This document shows, piece by piece, positions 39,386 to 47,219 of a stretch of 64,000 bases of DNA; within the stretch, counting starts at the first letter, position 1; the number at the start of each line of letters is the position of its first letter. Origin of the DNA: Pantoea allii (GTDB lineage Bacteria > Pseudomonadota > Gammaproteobacteria > Enterobacterales > Enterobacteriaceae). The stretch spans positions 1 to 64,000 of the forward strand of contig NZ_NTMH01000040.1 of the NCBI RefSeq assembly GCF_002307475.1, in the 5' to 3' direction. The position numbers were made by a program, and so were the translations under genes. The notes beneath the pieces are model-generated. The model searched no databases. It was not told where the DNA came from and saw only the letters and a program-made list of their open reading frames with translations.

Positions 39386-39461
39386 GGGTCGTTAGCTCAG
39401 TTGGTAGAGCAGTTGACTTTTAATCAATTGGTCGCAGGTTCGAATCCTGCACGACCCACCA
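39386..39461 (+). tRNA. lysT: tRNA-Lys (anticodon TTT), copy 1
   Basis: 76 bases with encoded CCA. The acceptor arms GGGTCGT and ACGACCC pair; the D-arm GCTCAGTTGGTAGAGC, the anticodon loop CTTTTAA and the T-arm GCAGGTTCGAATCCTGC are all standard. All three copies are identical. E. coli has lysT, valT, lysW and further copies here; no tRNA-Val is present in this window. Confidence 0.97.
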
Positions 39462-39521
39462 TCTCCCGCAGGACGTTGTTCCCCAAGAGAACCTTCAGTA
39501 TTGCTTCACAACCATTAAGAT

Positions 39522-39597
39522 GGGTCGTTAGCTCAGTTGGTAGAGCAGTTGACTTTTAATCAATTGGTCGCAGGTTCGAATCCTGCACGACCCACCA
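39522..39597 (+). tRNA. tRNA-Lys (anticodon TTT), copy 2
   Basis: Identical over 76 bases to the first copy and separated from it by a 60-base spacer. Same cloverleaf and encoded CCA. Confidence 0.97.
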
Positions 39598-39651
39598 TCT
39601 TAATCTCAGGCATCATTGGTGAATGTGTTTGAGCGGTTGTAAGCCCCGAGC

Positions 39652-39727
39652 GGGTCGTTAGCTCAGTTGGTAGAGCAGTTGACTTTTAATCAATTGGTCG
39701 CAGGTTCGAATCCTGCACGACCCACCA
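39652..39727 (+). tRNA. tRNA-Lys (anticodon TTT), copy 3
   Basis: Identical to the other two. Its last 19 bases are the first 19 bases of the 176-bp repeat unit that follows. Confidence 0.97.
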
Positions 39728-39884
39728 ATACAGAAAAGAGCGCCCAATGGGCGCTCTTTTCGTTTGTAGGCTGCGCAGTCAAACGTGCCGGATGAGAACC
39801 TGCTGCAGGGTCGACTGAATCGCGCAGCGATTCAGGCTGATGCGTTAGCATCACCCGAAGGGCGAGGCCCGGACGGGCCGAGGC
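39709..39884 (+). repeat. 176-bp tRNA-tail repeat, unit 1
   Basis: The unit starts with the 3' 19 bases of tRNA-Lys (AATCCTGCACGACCCACCA) and then contains a 13-bp stem hairpin with T4 (39733-39761), a 9-bp stem CTGAATCGC/GCGATTCAG (39815-39835), a 6-bp stem TGATGC/GCATCA (39838-39853) and a GGCCC/GGGCC stem before the next unit. It differs from unit 2 at 6 of 176 positions, five of them in the loops. The layout matches E. coli tyrT, where ~178-bp repeats carrying 19 bases of tRNA-Tyr encode the rtT RNA. Confidence 0.9.
39733..39761 (+). terminator. Terminator in repeat unit 1, end of the tRNA operon
   Basis: GAAAAGAGCGCCC and GGGCGCTCTTTTC form a perfect 13-bp stem around AAT, five bases past the CCA end of tRNA-Lys copy 3. 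The T4 lies in the stem itself. Confidence 0.75.
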
Positions 39885-40060
39885 AATCCTGCACGACCCA
39901 CCAATACAGAAAAGAGCGCCCACTGGGCGCTCTTTTCGTTTGTAGGCTGCGCAGTCAAACGTGCAGGATGAGAACCTGCTGCAGGGTCGACTGAATCGCA
40001 AAGCGATTCAGGCTGATGCGCCAGCATCACCCGAAGGGCGAGGCCCGGACGGGCCGAGGC
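39885..40060 (+). repeat. 176-bp tRNA-tail repeat, unit 2
   Basis: Exact period of 176 bases. It repeats all hairpins of unit 1 with the loops changed (AAT to ACT, GCA to AAA, GTTA to GCCA) and the stems unchanged. Its 3' end flows straight into a third copy of the 19-base tRNA tail at 40061. Confidence 0.9.
39909..39937 (+). terminator. Terminator hairpin in repeat unit 2
   Basis: Same 13-bp stem as in unit 1, loop ACT. Confidence 0.65.
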
Positions 40061-40180
40061 AATCCTGCACGACCCACCAATGTTGAAAGGCGCCCTAAAG
40101 GCGCCTTTTTGCTATGCGTAAAACGTGCAGGGTCAACTGAATCGCAAAGCGATTCAGTCTGATGCGTCAGCCTTACCCAG
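40061..40180 (+). repeat. Diverged partial third unit of the tRNA-tail repeat
   Basis: The 19-base tRNA tail (40061-40079) is exact, and CTGAATCGC-AAA-GCGATTCAG recurs at 40137-40157 followed by TCTGATGCGTCAGC, but the first hairpin has a different sequence (AAAGGCGCC/GGCGCCTTT) and 22 or more bases of the middle are missing. It is a decayed unit, similar to the 0.14 unit at E. coli tyrT. Confidence 0.75.
40086..40110 (+). terminator. Terminator of the third repeat unit
   Basis: AAAGGCGCC and GGCGCCTTT around CTAAA, then TT. It has the same fold and place as the unit-1 hairpin but a different stem sequence. Confidence 0.75.
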
Positions 40181-40205
40181 TGGGCGACCTTACCGTTAAT
40201 GCCAT

Positions 40206-40227
40206 AAAAAAAGCGCCCAACGGGCGC
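40206..40227 (-). terminator. Terminator of the chemoreceptor gene
   Basis: On the minus strand GCGCCC, GTT, GGGCGC is followed by T7, about 30 bases after the stop codon of the gene at 40256-42091. Confidence 0.8.
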
Positions 40228-40255
40228 CTGTAATCGTGGTGTTACTGCGAGTCGC

Positions 40256-42091
40256 TTAGCGCTGTATCGCTTGACCCGGCTCCAGATTGAACTGTTTTAA
40301 CAGCGTTTCAAGCCGCAGTGCCTGATCTTCCAACGCCGTAGCGGACAGGGCAGACGCGGAGACCAGCGTGGCATTTTGCTGCGTGGTACTGTCCAGCTCC
40401 GATACTGCACGGGCAATCTGCTCAATACCGCGGCTTTGCTCGTCAGAAGCAGAAGAGATCTCACCGACAATGTGATTGACGCGGGAAATGGCATTCACCA
40501 CCTGTCCCATTCTTTCACCCGCACGCGCCACACGATTGTTGCCCTCGGTAATCTGACCGACTGACTCACTGATCAGGCGTTCAATGTCTTTCGCTGCCTG
40601 AGCGCTTCGCTGCGAAAGATTGCGTACCTCACTGGCCACCACCGCAAATCCGCGTCCCTGTTCACCGGCACGCGCCGCTTCAACTGCCGCATTGAGCGCC
40701 AGGATGTTGGTCTGAAACGCGATGCTGTTAATGACGGCGGTGATTTCGGCAATTTTCTTTGAACTGGCCGAGATGTCGCCCATGGTTTGCACGACTTCGC
40801 TGACCGCGGCACCGCCTTGTTCAGCCTGCAGAGAGGCTTCAGCCGCTATCTGACTGGCATGGCGGGCGTTGTCGGCGTTGTGCTTAACGGTAACAGTCAA
40901 CTGCTCCATACTGGCCGCGGTCTGCACCACGGCCGCGGCCTGTTGCTCAGTCCGTGAAGAAAGGTTGTGATTGTCGCTGTTGATACTGCTCGCCGCCTGG
41001 GAGACGGTGAAGACGCTGTCGCGCACTTCCTGAATAATCGTCCGCAGACGGTGATTCATTGCCCCCATTGCCCCCGCCAGCTTGCCCAGCTCATCACGGC
41101 CGCCAGGCGTGATAGTGGCACTTAAATCACCGCTGGCGATGCGCTCTGCCAGCATCAGGTTTCTTCTCACCGGATGTGTAATCTGGCGGCTAATCAGCCA
41201 GGCGATCAGGATGCCCAGCAGCACCGCAATGCTCACCGTCAGTAGCGTCAGGTTGATAGCGCCGTTGGTCAGGCTGCTGTTTTGCGATTTCATCTGCTGC
41301 AGAATATTTTTGATAATGGCACTGCTTTTATCGCCGTCTACTTTAACCGCGCTCTCCGCCACGTTGAGGGCACGAAAGCCCGCTGCATAACGCTCACTGA
41401 GTTGCTTCACGTCGAGAGTCGCGCTCCACAATGCGTTCAGCTGCGTCTGTGCTTCTGGCGGCAACTGCGGTAACAAGGCCGTGATGCTGGACTGAATCGC
41501 GTTGGATTGCTGTTGAAGCTGCACGTCTAGCGCGGCAGCATTAGCGGGATCGTAACGGAGTAACTGAAGCTGGTCGCGTAACTGGCTGATGGCAAGAAGT
41601 TGCTGGAACAGCACGCTGGCATCAGTCACCTGGGTCTTAATCAACGCTTCATACAGTGTTGACTGGCTTTGTATGTTGCCTTGATCGAGCTGTTTTCCCG
41701 TTGCTGCCAGCGCCTGCATGGCTTGCGTCATCGCGGTGATACTGTTCTGAAAGTGGCTGAGTTGGCTGGCGATATCCTGAAGCTGGGTTTGCTGTTCCGG
41801 CTGCCACGGGTACTGCTGAGCATCCTGGGTGAGCAGAGAGGCATGAGCAATGTAATCTGCCATGACTTTTCCCGCTTTTTCATCCCCATACAGCAGCTTC
41901 AGCCGGTTTATTTTTGCCTGGAATACATCGATGTTGATGTCGTAAATCACGTTGCTCTGTTCATAAACGTCATGGATGTTTTTAAAGCGTAATACGCTAA
42001 TACTGCCCGATCCCACGACTAACAATAAAACGAGTCCAAATCCCAAACTGAGTTTATGCGCTATTTTTGTATTTTCTAACCGCAACGCCAT
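40256..42091 (-). CDS. Methyl-accepting chemotaxis protein
   Basis: The 611-residue protein is a transmembrane chemoreceptor. Helix TM1 (about 13-32, LSLGFGLVLLLVVGSGSISV), a periplasmic four-helix-like sensor domain (about 35-285, rich in Q and L), TM2 (LLTVSIAVLLGILIAWLIS), HAMP (ITHPVRRNLMLAERIASGD...) and the cytoplasmic hairpin with NILALNAAVEAARAGEQGRGFAVVASEVRNL tip are in order. The C-terminus ends GQAIQR and lacks the NWETF-type pentapeptide, so it depends on other receptors for CheR binding or is methylated poorly. The ligand is unknown. It stands alone between the tRNA repeats and the alkylation-repair pair; E. coli has no MCP here. Confidence 0.9.
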   Translation of the reverse strand: MALRLENTKIAHKLSLGFGLVLLLVVGSGSISVLRFKNIHDVYEQSNVIYDINIDVFQAKINRLKLLYGDEKAGKVMADYIAHASLLTQDAQQYPWQPEQQTQLQDIASQLSHFQNSITAMTQAMQALAATGKQLDQGNIQSQSTLYEALIKTQVTDASVLFQQLLAISQLRDQLQLLRYDPANAAALDVQLQQQSNAIQSSITALLPQLPPEAQTQLNALWSATLDVKQLSERYAAGFRALNVAESAVKVDGDKSSAIIKNILQQMKSQNSSLTNGAINLTLLTVSIAVLLGILIAWLISRQITHPVRRNLMLAERIASGDLSATITPGGRDELGKLAGAMGAMNHRLRTIIQEVRDSVFTVSQAASSINSDNHNLSSRTEQQAAAVVQTAASMEQLTVTVKHNADNARHASQIAAEASLQAEQGGAAVSEVVQTMGDISASSKKIAEITAVINSIAFQTNILALNAAVEAARAGEQGRGFAVVASEVRNLSQRSAQAAKDIERLISESVGQITEGNNRVARAGERMGQVVNAISRVNHIVGEISSASDEQSRGIEQIARAVSELDSTTQQNATLVSASALSATALEDQALRLETLLKQFNLEPGQAIQR

Positions 42092-42218
42092 GACTGCTGC
42101 CTCCTGCCCATGTCAACGATGTTAAGCCAAATTGGTTATCGGTTGTCCGGCGCAGGAGTTTAGTGAGGATGCGGTTATTTTTCTGATTATGCGTAATCGC
42201 AAAATCGCTGTGCGATCA

Positions 42219-43661
42219 TCACAGGCTTTTCCAGATATGCATCACAGCATAGCTGCGCCAGGGACGCCATTGCTGTGAACGCGCTTCTGCGGCCTTGGGC
42301 GTCAGGCCACCCAGGTTATTCCGTATGGCGATATCTTCTTTTGGAAACGCATCCGGCCAGCGCAGAGCGCGCATGGCGATATAATGGGCCGTCCAGGGAC
42401 CAATGCCCGGAAGTGCCACCAGACGCGCCATGATGTCATCAGGCGTGAGCGTGGCGTTAAACCGTAAGCTGCCCGCCACACAGGCGTCAGCGAAGGCCAG
42501 AATTGCTCTGGCGCGTGCGCTGACAATGCCAAGGCTGGCAATCTCATCGACCGTCGCCTGCGCAATGCGCTGCGGTTGGGCAGAGTAGCGAGACAGGTCC
42601 GCGAAAGGCGTCGAGCAAGGCTCACCAAACGCCTGGGCAAAGCGGCTGCTGAGGGTTGTCGCTGCTTTAACGGTGACCTGCTGGCCCAGAATGGCGCGGA
42701 CGCCCATTTCAACGCTGTCGAACGCACCGGGCACGCGCAGGCCGGGAAAGTCATGAAGGCTTTGTGCCAGCAGCGGGTCTTGCTGCAGGTGGGCAGCAAT
42801 GCGTTGTGGCTGGGCGTTCAGGTCAAAAAGATCGCGCAGGCGGCGCAATAGTGCTGGAAGTACAGGCGTCAGAGACGGGGTGAACTCGACCTTGAGCGCC
42901 TGCTTAGCCGGAAGGTTCGACACGCTGACCCAGCCACGATATTGACCCAGCACGACGGTCCGTCGATAGGTTTGCCCCTCAACGCTCTCGATCTCTTTCA
43001 TCAACCGTAACTGCAAAAAATCCAGCATCGCCTGCCAGTCGTAAGGCGGACGATAGCTGAGCTGTAACTGCATGGTATCGCCAGGCTGCTGAACGGACTG
43101 CGCAGCCGTTTTACGTAAAGCACCCGGCGTCATACGATAGCGGGCCTGGAATACGTCATTAAAGCGCCGCAAACTGCCAAAACCGCTGGCATAGGCAATA
43201 TCGGTCACCGACAGGGTGGTTTCGGTCAGCAGCTGTTTAGCCAGTAACATGCGACGTGTCTGTTTAAGCTCTAGCGGGGTAACGCCCAGCTCCTGGTGCA
43301 CAATCCGGCGCAGTTGACGTGCGCTGATGCCAAACTCGGTGGCGATATCGTCCAGCCCTGTATGCTCTTCCAGCAAACCTTCTTCGATGCGCTGCACCAG
43401 GCGATCGGCCACTCTGTGCGCATTGTCTACGGGCGCATTGCCCGGTGCCAGCTCAGGACGACAGCGCAGGCAGGGGCGAAAACGGGCTTTCTCTGCGGCT
43501 TCCGCGCTGCTGAAGAACAGACAGTTTTTTTTCATCGGCGGCTTAACCGGACATATCGGGCGACAGTAAATGCCGGTTGAGGTTACGCCAACAAAAAATA
43601 CGCCGTCAAAACGCGTATCCCGCGACGTTAGCGCCTGGTAAGCCGTATCTGGATCAAACAT
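42219..43661 (-). CDS. alkA: AdaA-AlkA fusion: methyl-sensing activator joined to 3-methyladenine DNA glycosylase II
   Basis: The 480-residue protein joins an Ada N-terminal zinc domain, an AraC-type HTH domain and an AlkA glycosylase. The Ada domain has C33 and C37 in IYCRPICP and C64 and C67 in FRPCLRCRP; by comparison with E. coli Ada the first is the phosphotriester methyl acceptor. The AraC part (about 85-190) has LDDIATEFGISARQLRRIVHQELG. The AlkA part has the HhH loop LPGIGPWTA (about 417) and catalytic D443 in DAFPKEDIAIR. E. coli Ada instead carries an Ogt-type domain; here that enzyme is the divergent neighbour. Auto-activation through the arms at 43711-43765 is inferred. Confidence 0.92.
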   Translation of the reverse strand: MFDPDTAYQALTSRDTRFDGVFFVGVTSTGIYCRPICPVKPPMKKNCLFFSSAEAAEKARFRPCLRCRPELAPGNAPVDNAHRVADRLVQRIEEGLLEEHTGLDDIATEFGISARQLRRIVHQELGVTPLELKQTRRMLLAKQLLTETTLSVTDIAYASGFGSLRRFNDVFQARYRMTPGALRKTAAQSVQQPGDTMQLQLSYRPPYDWQAMLDFLQLRLMKEIESVEGQTYRRTVVLGQYRGWVSVSNLPAKQALKVEFTPSLTPVLPALLRRLRDLFDLNAQPQRIAAHLQQDPLLAQSLHDFPGLRVPGAFDSVEMGVRAILGQQVTVKAATTLSSRFAQAFGEPCSTPFADLSRYSAQPQRIAQATVDEIASLGIVSARARAILAFADACVAGSLRFNATLTPDDIMARLVALPGIGPWTAHYIAMRALRWPDAFPKEDIAIRNNLGGLTPKAAEARSQQWRPWRSYAVMHIWKSL

Positions 43662-43685
43662 GGTTTCTCTCCGGCAAATAGCGAC

Positions 43686-43691
43686 AGCGTA
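43686..43691 (-). promoter_or_regulatory. Candidate -10 of the ada-alkA promoter
   Basis: TACGCT on the minus strand lies 19 bases after the end of the left repeat arm and 24 bases before the ATG. It is a poor match to TATAAT, as expected for an activator-dependent promoter. Confidence 0.4.
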
Positions 43692-43710
43692 GCGCTGGCA
43701 GAAAGGATTG

Positions 43711-43765
43711 ACTGGCTGTTTTCGGACAGCACATCAGTTTATTGTAATGACCGAAAACAGCCAGT
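43711..43765. promoter_or_regulatory. 15-bp inverted repeat between ada-alkA and ogt, likely activator sites
   Basis: ACTGGCTGTTTTCGG (43711-43725) and CCGAAAACAGCCAGT (43751-43765) are perfect inverted copies separated by 25 bases. Each arm ends 18 or 19 bases before a candidate -10 of the gene it faces, placing it over the -35 of both promoters. The pairing is seen; the Ada-like activator role is inferred. Confidence 0.72.
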
Positions 43766-43783
43766 TTAGCGCTAAAAAAATGC

Positions 43784-43789
43784 GATAAT
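43784..43789 (+). promoter_or_regulatory. Candidate extended -10 of the ogt promoter
   Basis: TGC GATAAT lies 18 bases after the right repeat arm. No TTGACA-like -35 exists at normal spacing, in keeping with activation from the arm. Confidence 0.5.
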
Positions 43790-43819
43790 GCCAGACAGAA
43801 TTGTGATGGGAGGAACCGC

Positions 43820-44326
43820 ATGTATTACTGCAAACCTGTAACAACCCCGGTGGGAGAGCTGACGCTGATTGCCAGCGATCGTGGCCTGGCGGCTATTTTG
43901 TGGCAAGACGAAGTACGCAGGCATCCTCGCTTATCGCCCGTAGAGCGGGACGATAACCATCCGGTGCTTCAGGAAACGGAAACCCAGTTGCGCGAATATT
44001 TTGCGGGGACGCGCCAGCGCTTTACGTTACCACTGGATTTCGCCGGCACGGCATTCCAGATAAAAGTGTGGCAGGCATTACTGAACATTCCTTTTGGTGA
44101 AACGCGCAGCTATCGGCAAATTGCCGAGCAGATTGGTCATCCTGCCGCGGTGCGCGCGGTGGGGGCAGCAAACGGTCGAAACCCGTTGTCGATTGTCGCG
44201 CCCTGTCATCGTGTCATTGGGACCAACGGCAAACTGACCGGCTTTGCAGGCGGGCTGGCAGTAAAAGCGTTTTTACTCCAGCTGGAAGCACCACAGCCGG
44301 GCCTGGTGGGGCTCTCTTCAACATGA
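43820..44326 (+). CDS. ogt: Methylated-DNA--protein-cysteine methyltransferase
   Basis: Ogt removes methyl groups from O6-methylguanine in a suicide reaction. The 168 residues carry the acceptor C129 in SIVAPCHRVIG and the helix-turn-helix recognition region YRQIAEQIGHPAAVRAVGAANGRNP. It is divergent from the AdaA-AlkA fusion with 158 bases between starts. GGGAGG precedes the ATG. Together the two supply all the activities of E. coli Ada plus AlkA. Confidence 0.94.
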   Translation: MYYCKPVTTPVGELTLIASDRGLAAILWQDEVRRHPRLSPVERDDNHPVLQETETQLREYFAGTRQRFTLPLDFAGTAFQIKVWQALLNIPFGETRSYRQIAEQIGHPAAVRAVGAANGRNPLSIVAPCHRVIGTNGKLTGFAGGLAVKAFLLQLEAPQPGLVGLSST

Positions 44327-44368
44327 CCGCGAAATAAAACACGACACTCCGCCGCTTTTCCGCTATCG

Positions 44369-44386
44369 TGTTTAGCATATAAAACA
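44369..44386 (+). promoter_or_regulatory. NadR operator upstream of nadA
   Basis: TGTTTA, 6 bases, AAAACA matches the NadR site TGTTTA-N6-TAAACA with one difference and lies in a larger palindrome (TCGTGTTT ... AAAACACGA), 75 bases upstream of nadA. NadR represses NAD biosynthesis when NAD is plentiful. Confidence 0.75.
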
Positions 44387-44459
44387 CGATGGCAGTATTT
44401 ACGTCCTGTTAAGCCATAACTGGCGATTTTCGTTAATTTTACAGAACGAGAGCGGTGTC

Positions 44460-45521
44460 ATGAGTACAATCTTCGATCCTGAAAACGCGGTTTATCCTTT
44501 TCCGCCCAAGCCTGCCCGGCTGAACGACGAGCAAAAAACCTTTTATCGGGAAAAAATCAAAGCGTTGCTTAAAGCCCGCAATGCCGTGATGGTAGCGCAT
44601 TACTACACCGATCCGGAGATTCAGGCCCTGGCAGAAGAAACCGGCGGCTGTGTCTCTGACTCGCTCGAAATGGCGCGTTTTGGCAGCCATCACACCGCCA
44701 GTACGCTGCTGGTGGCCGGGGTGCGGTTTATGGGGGAAACGGCCAAAATCCTCAGCCCGGAAAAAACGGTACTGATGCCCACGCTGGAAGCCGAGTGCTC
44801 GCTTGATCTGGGCTGCCCGATTGACGAATTTAACGCTTTTTGTGATGCCCATCCCGATCGTACGGTGGTGGTGTATGCCAATACCTCGGCGGCGGTAAAA
44901 GCGCGCGCCGACTGGGTGGTCACCTCCAGCATTGCCGTGGAATTGATAGAACATCTGGATAGCCTGGGGGAAAAAATTATCTGGGCACCCGATCGGCATC
45001 TGGGGCGCTACGTCACCCAGAAAAGCGGCGCCGATGTTTTATGCTGGCAGGGTGCCTGTATTGTCCATGACGAGTTCAAAACCCAGGCGCTCCAGCGGAT
45101 GAAAGCGCTGTATCCCGATGCAGCGGTATTGGTTCATCCCGAGTCGCCCCAGGCCATCGTGGATCTGGCCGATGCGGTTGGCTCAACCAGCCAGCTGATT
45201 CAGGCCGCTAAAACCTTGCCCCATCCCCAGATGATCGTCGCCACCGATCGCGGCATTTTTTATAAGATGCAGCAGGCGGTGCCTGACAAAATATTGCTGG
45301 AAGCGCCAACAGCCGGTGAGGGCGCCACCTGCCGCAGCTGTGCGCACTGCCCCTGGATGGCGATGAACGGCCTGAAAGCCATCGCCGATGCGCTGGAGTC
45401 CGGTGGTCAGGCTCATGAGATTCAGGTGGAGGCGGCCCTGCGGGAAGCCGCGCTGGTGCCGCTTAACCGTATGCTATCCTTTGCAGCAGACCTTAAACAT
45501 AACGTGAAAGGAAACGCGTAA
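44460..45521 (+). CDS. nadA: Quinolinate synthase
   Basis: NadA condenses iminoaspartate and dihydroxyacetone phosphate to quinolinate in de novo NAD synthesis, using one [4Fe-4S] cluster. The 353 residues contain [12 protein letters not shown] near the N-terminus and the cluster cysteines in [20 protein letters not shown] and [14 protein letters not shown]. Length is close to E. coli (347). A NadR site precedes it and pnuC follows 25 bases later. Confidence 0.96.
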   Translation: MSTIFDPENAVYPFPPKPARLNDEQKTFYREKIKALLKARNAVMVAHYYTDPEIQALAEETGGCVSDSLEMARFGSHHTASTLLVAGVRFMGETAKILSPEKTVLMPTLEAECSLDLGCPIDEFNAFCDAHPDRTVVVYANTSAAVKARADWVVTSSIAVELIEHLDSLGEKIIWAPDRHLGRYVTQKSGADVLCWQGACIVHDEFKTQALQRMKALYPDAAVLVHPESPQAIVDLADAVGSTSQLIQAAKTLPHPQMIVATDRGIFYKMQQAVPDKILLEAPTAGEGATCRSCAHCPWMAMNGLKAIADALESGGQAHEIQVEAALREAALVPLNRMLSFAADLKHNVKGNA

Positions 45522-45546
45522 CGCGCGTCGTTAACAGGTGCCTCAT

Positions 45547-46269
45547 ATGGATTTTTTTAGCACGCAGAATATTTTGGTTCACATCCCTCTTGGCGCCACG
45601 GGGTACGATCTGTCATGGATCGAAGCCGTCGGAACGCTCGCTGGCCTGCTGTGCATCTGGCTGGCCAGCCTGGAAAAGATCGTTAACTACGCCTTTGGTC
45701 TGATCAACGTCACGTTGTTTGCGGTGATCTTTTTTCAGATCCAACTCTACGCCAGCCTGCTGCTACAGCTGTTCTTCTTCGCGGCCAATGTCTATGGCTG
45801 GTACGCCTGGAGTCGACAAACATCTGACAATCAGGCGGCGTTAACCATACGCTGGCTGCCGCGGACAAAAGCCATCGGCTGGGCTGTTGGCTGCGTCATC
45901 GCGGTGGCCTTAATGACGGTGTATATCGACCCGGTATTTGCATTTCTTACCCGAATTACGGTCGCCATTATGAACGCGGCGGGCTTTGCCGTGGCCATGC
46001 CGACACTGCAGCCGGATGCGTTTCCGTTCTGGGATTCCTGCCTGATGGTGCTGTCGATTGTGGCCATGGTGCTGATGACGCGGAAGTACGTGGAGAACTG
46101 GCTGCTGTGGGTGATTATCAACGTGATTAGCGTGATGATTTTTGCCCGCCAGGGGGTTTACGCCATGGCGCTGGAATATGCCATTTTGACGTTGATTGCG
46201 CTGAACGGCTCAAGGATGTGGATAATCAGCGCACGAAAACAGGGTTCTCGTGCGCTGTCTGCTCAGTGA
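45547..46269 (+). CDS. pnuC: Nicotinamide riboside transporter
   Basis: PnuC imports nicotinamide riboside for NAD salvage. The ATG at 45547 gives [17 protein letters not shown] as in E. coli and 240 residues; a GTG 9 bases upstream is a less likely start. About seven membrane helices are visible; the substrate-binding WSRQTS region and [16 protein letters not shown] are present. It is co-transcribed with nadA and its 3' end overlaps that of zitB on the other strand by 7 bases. Confidence 0.95.
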   Translation: MDFFSTQNILVHIPLGATGYDLSWIEAVGTLAGLLCIWLASLEKIVNYAFGLINVTLFAVIFFQIQLYASLLLQLFFFAANVYGWYAWSRQTSDNQAALTIRWLPRTKAIGWAVGCVIAVALMTVYIDPVFAFLTRITVAIMNAAGFAVAMPTLQPDAFPFWDSCLMVLSIVAMVLMTRKYVENWLLWVIINVISVMIFARQGVYAMALEYAILTLIALNGSRMWIISARKQGSRALSAQ

Positions 46270-47219
46270 TGATGCGCGTGCTCACCGTGCTCGTGATGGT
46301 GGTGAGCACCCTCAATTACCGGCGTGTTCAGTGCGCAATCCGGTCCGACACAGGGCTGAAACTCCATCTGTACCGTCGCATGTTCAATCTGGTAATGGTC
46401 GTGCAGGTAAGTGTGAATGCGGCGCAGCAGGCCGTCATGATCCCGTGGCGGGATAACCTGCACGTGCAGCGTTAATACCGGCTTCTCACCTACCTGCCAG
46501 ACGTGCACATGATGAACATCGCGCACTTCGGCGATTTGACGCTTCAGATCGCGTCTGAGCTGATTCACGTCCAGTGAATCAGGTGCGCCTTCCAGCAGCT
46601 CGTGAAAACTTTCCCGCAGCAATGCCCAGGCGTTACGCAGTATCAGCAGTGACACCAGAATCGATAAAATGGGGTCAGCGGGCGTCCAGTTCGTGAGCAG
46701 AATGATCACCGCGGCAATGATGGCACCTACCGAACCCAGCAGGTCGCCCATCACATGTAAGGCTGCCGCCCTCACGTTCAGGTTCTTCTCTTCACTGCCG
46801 TGATGCAGCAGCCAAAACGAGAGAATATTAGCCAGCAAACCGCCAATGGCGATGCCCAGCATCAGGCCGCCGGTGATTGGCTGCGGATGGGAAAAGCGCT
46901 CAATGGCCTCCCAGACGATCAGCAGGGTGATCAGGATCAGGGCAATGGCGTTAACAAAGGCTGCCAGTGTGGTGAGCCGCAGCAGACCAAAAGTATGACG
47001 GTCGCTGGGTTTGCGTTTAGCGAACTGGACTGCCAGTAAGGCCATCAGCAGCGCAGCGGCATCGGTCAGCATATGACCGGCGTCGGCCAGAAGGGCCAGT
47101 GAGCCAGAAATCCAGCCGCCAATGACTTCTGCCACCATAAAGAGGGCCGTCACGGCAAAGGCCGCCATCAGGCGCTTACGGTTGGTGTCCTGACCGCTAT
47201 GAGAGTGCGTGTGTGCCAT
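46263..47219 (-). CDS. zitB: Zinc transporter ZitB
   Basis: ZitB is a cation-diffusion-facilitator antiporter that exports Zn2+. The 318 residues have histidine-rich ends ([10 protein letters not shown] and [13 protein letters not shown]), six helices, and the metal-site HxxxD pairs HMLTD and HVMGD. Its start codon lies inside the 3' end of the histidine-kinase gene (23-base overlap), so it is downstream in the same operon here; in E. coli zitB is a separate gene next to pnuC. This ties zinc export to the two-component system. Confidence 0.95.
   Translation of the reverse strand: MAHTHSHSGQDTNRKRLMAAFAVTALFMVAEVIGGWISGSLALLADAGHMLTDAAALLMALLAVQFAKRKPSDRHTFGLLRLTTLAAFVNAIALILITLLIVWEAIERFSHPQPITGGLMLGIAIGGLLANILSFWLLHHGSEEKNLNVRAAALHVMGDLLGSVGAIIAAVIILLTNWTPADPILSILVSLLILRNAWALLRESFHELLEGAPDSLDVNQLRRDLKRQIAEVRDVHHVHVWQVGEKPVLTLHVQVIPPRDHDGLLRRIHTYLHDHYQIEHATVQMEFQPCVGPDCALNTPVIEGAHHHHEHGEHAHHH

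Noticed and set aside
39690-40001. A 103-residue minus-strand reading frame and a 69-residue plus-strand frame through the tRNA-tail repeats
   Set aside because: Their sequence follows directly from the tRNA and hairpin DNA; there is no ribosome site, and such frames are typical false genes over tRNAs. I do not treat them as tpr-like proteins.
39386-40060. The tRNA and tail repeats considered as a CRISPR array
   Set aside because: Units are 176 bp, contain tRNA sequence and hairpins, and lack short repeats with unique spacers.
46263-46269. Seven-base overlap of pnuC and zitB 3' ends as a regulatory antisense pair
   Set aside because: Convergent ends often overlap by a few bases; nothing else supports antisense control.
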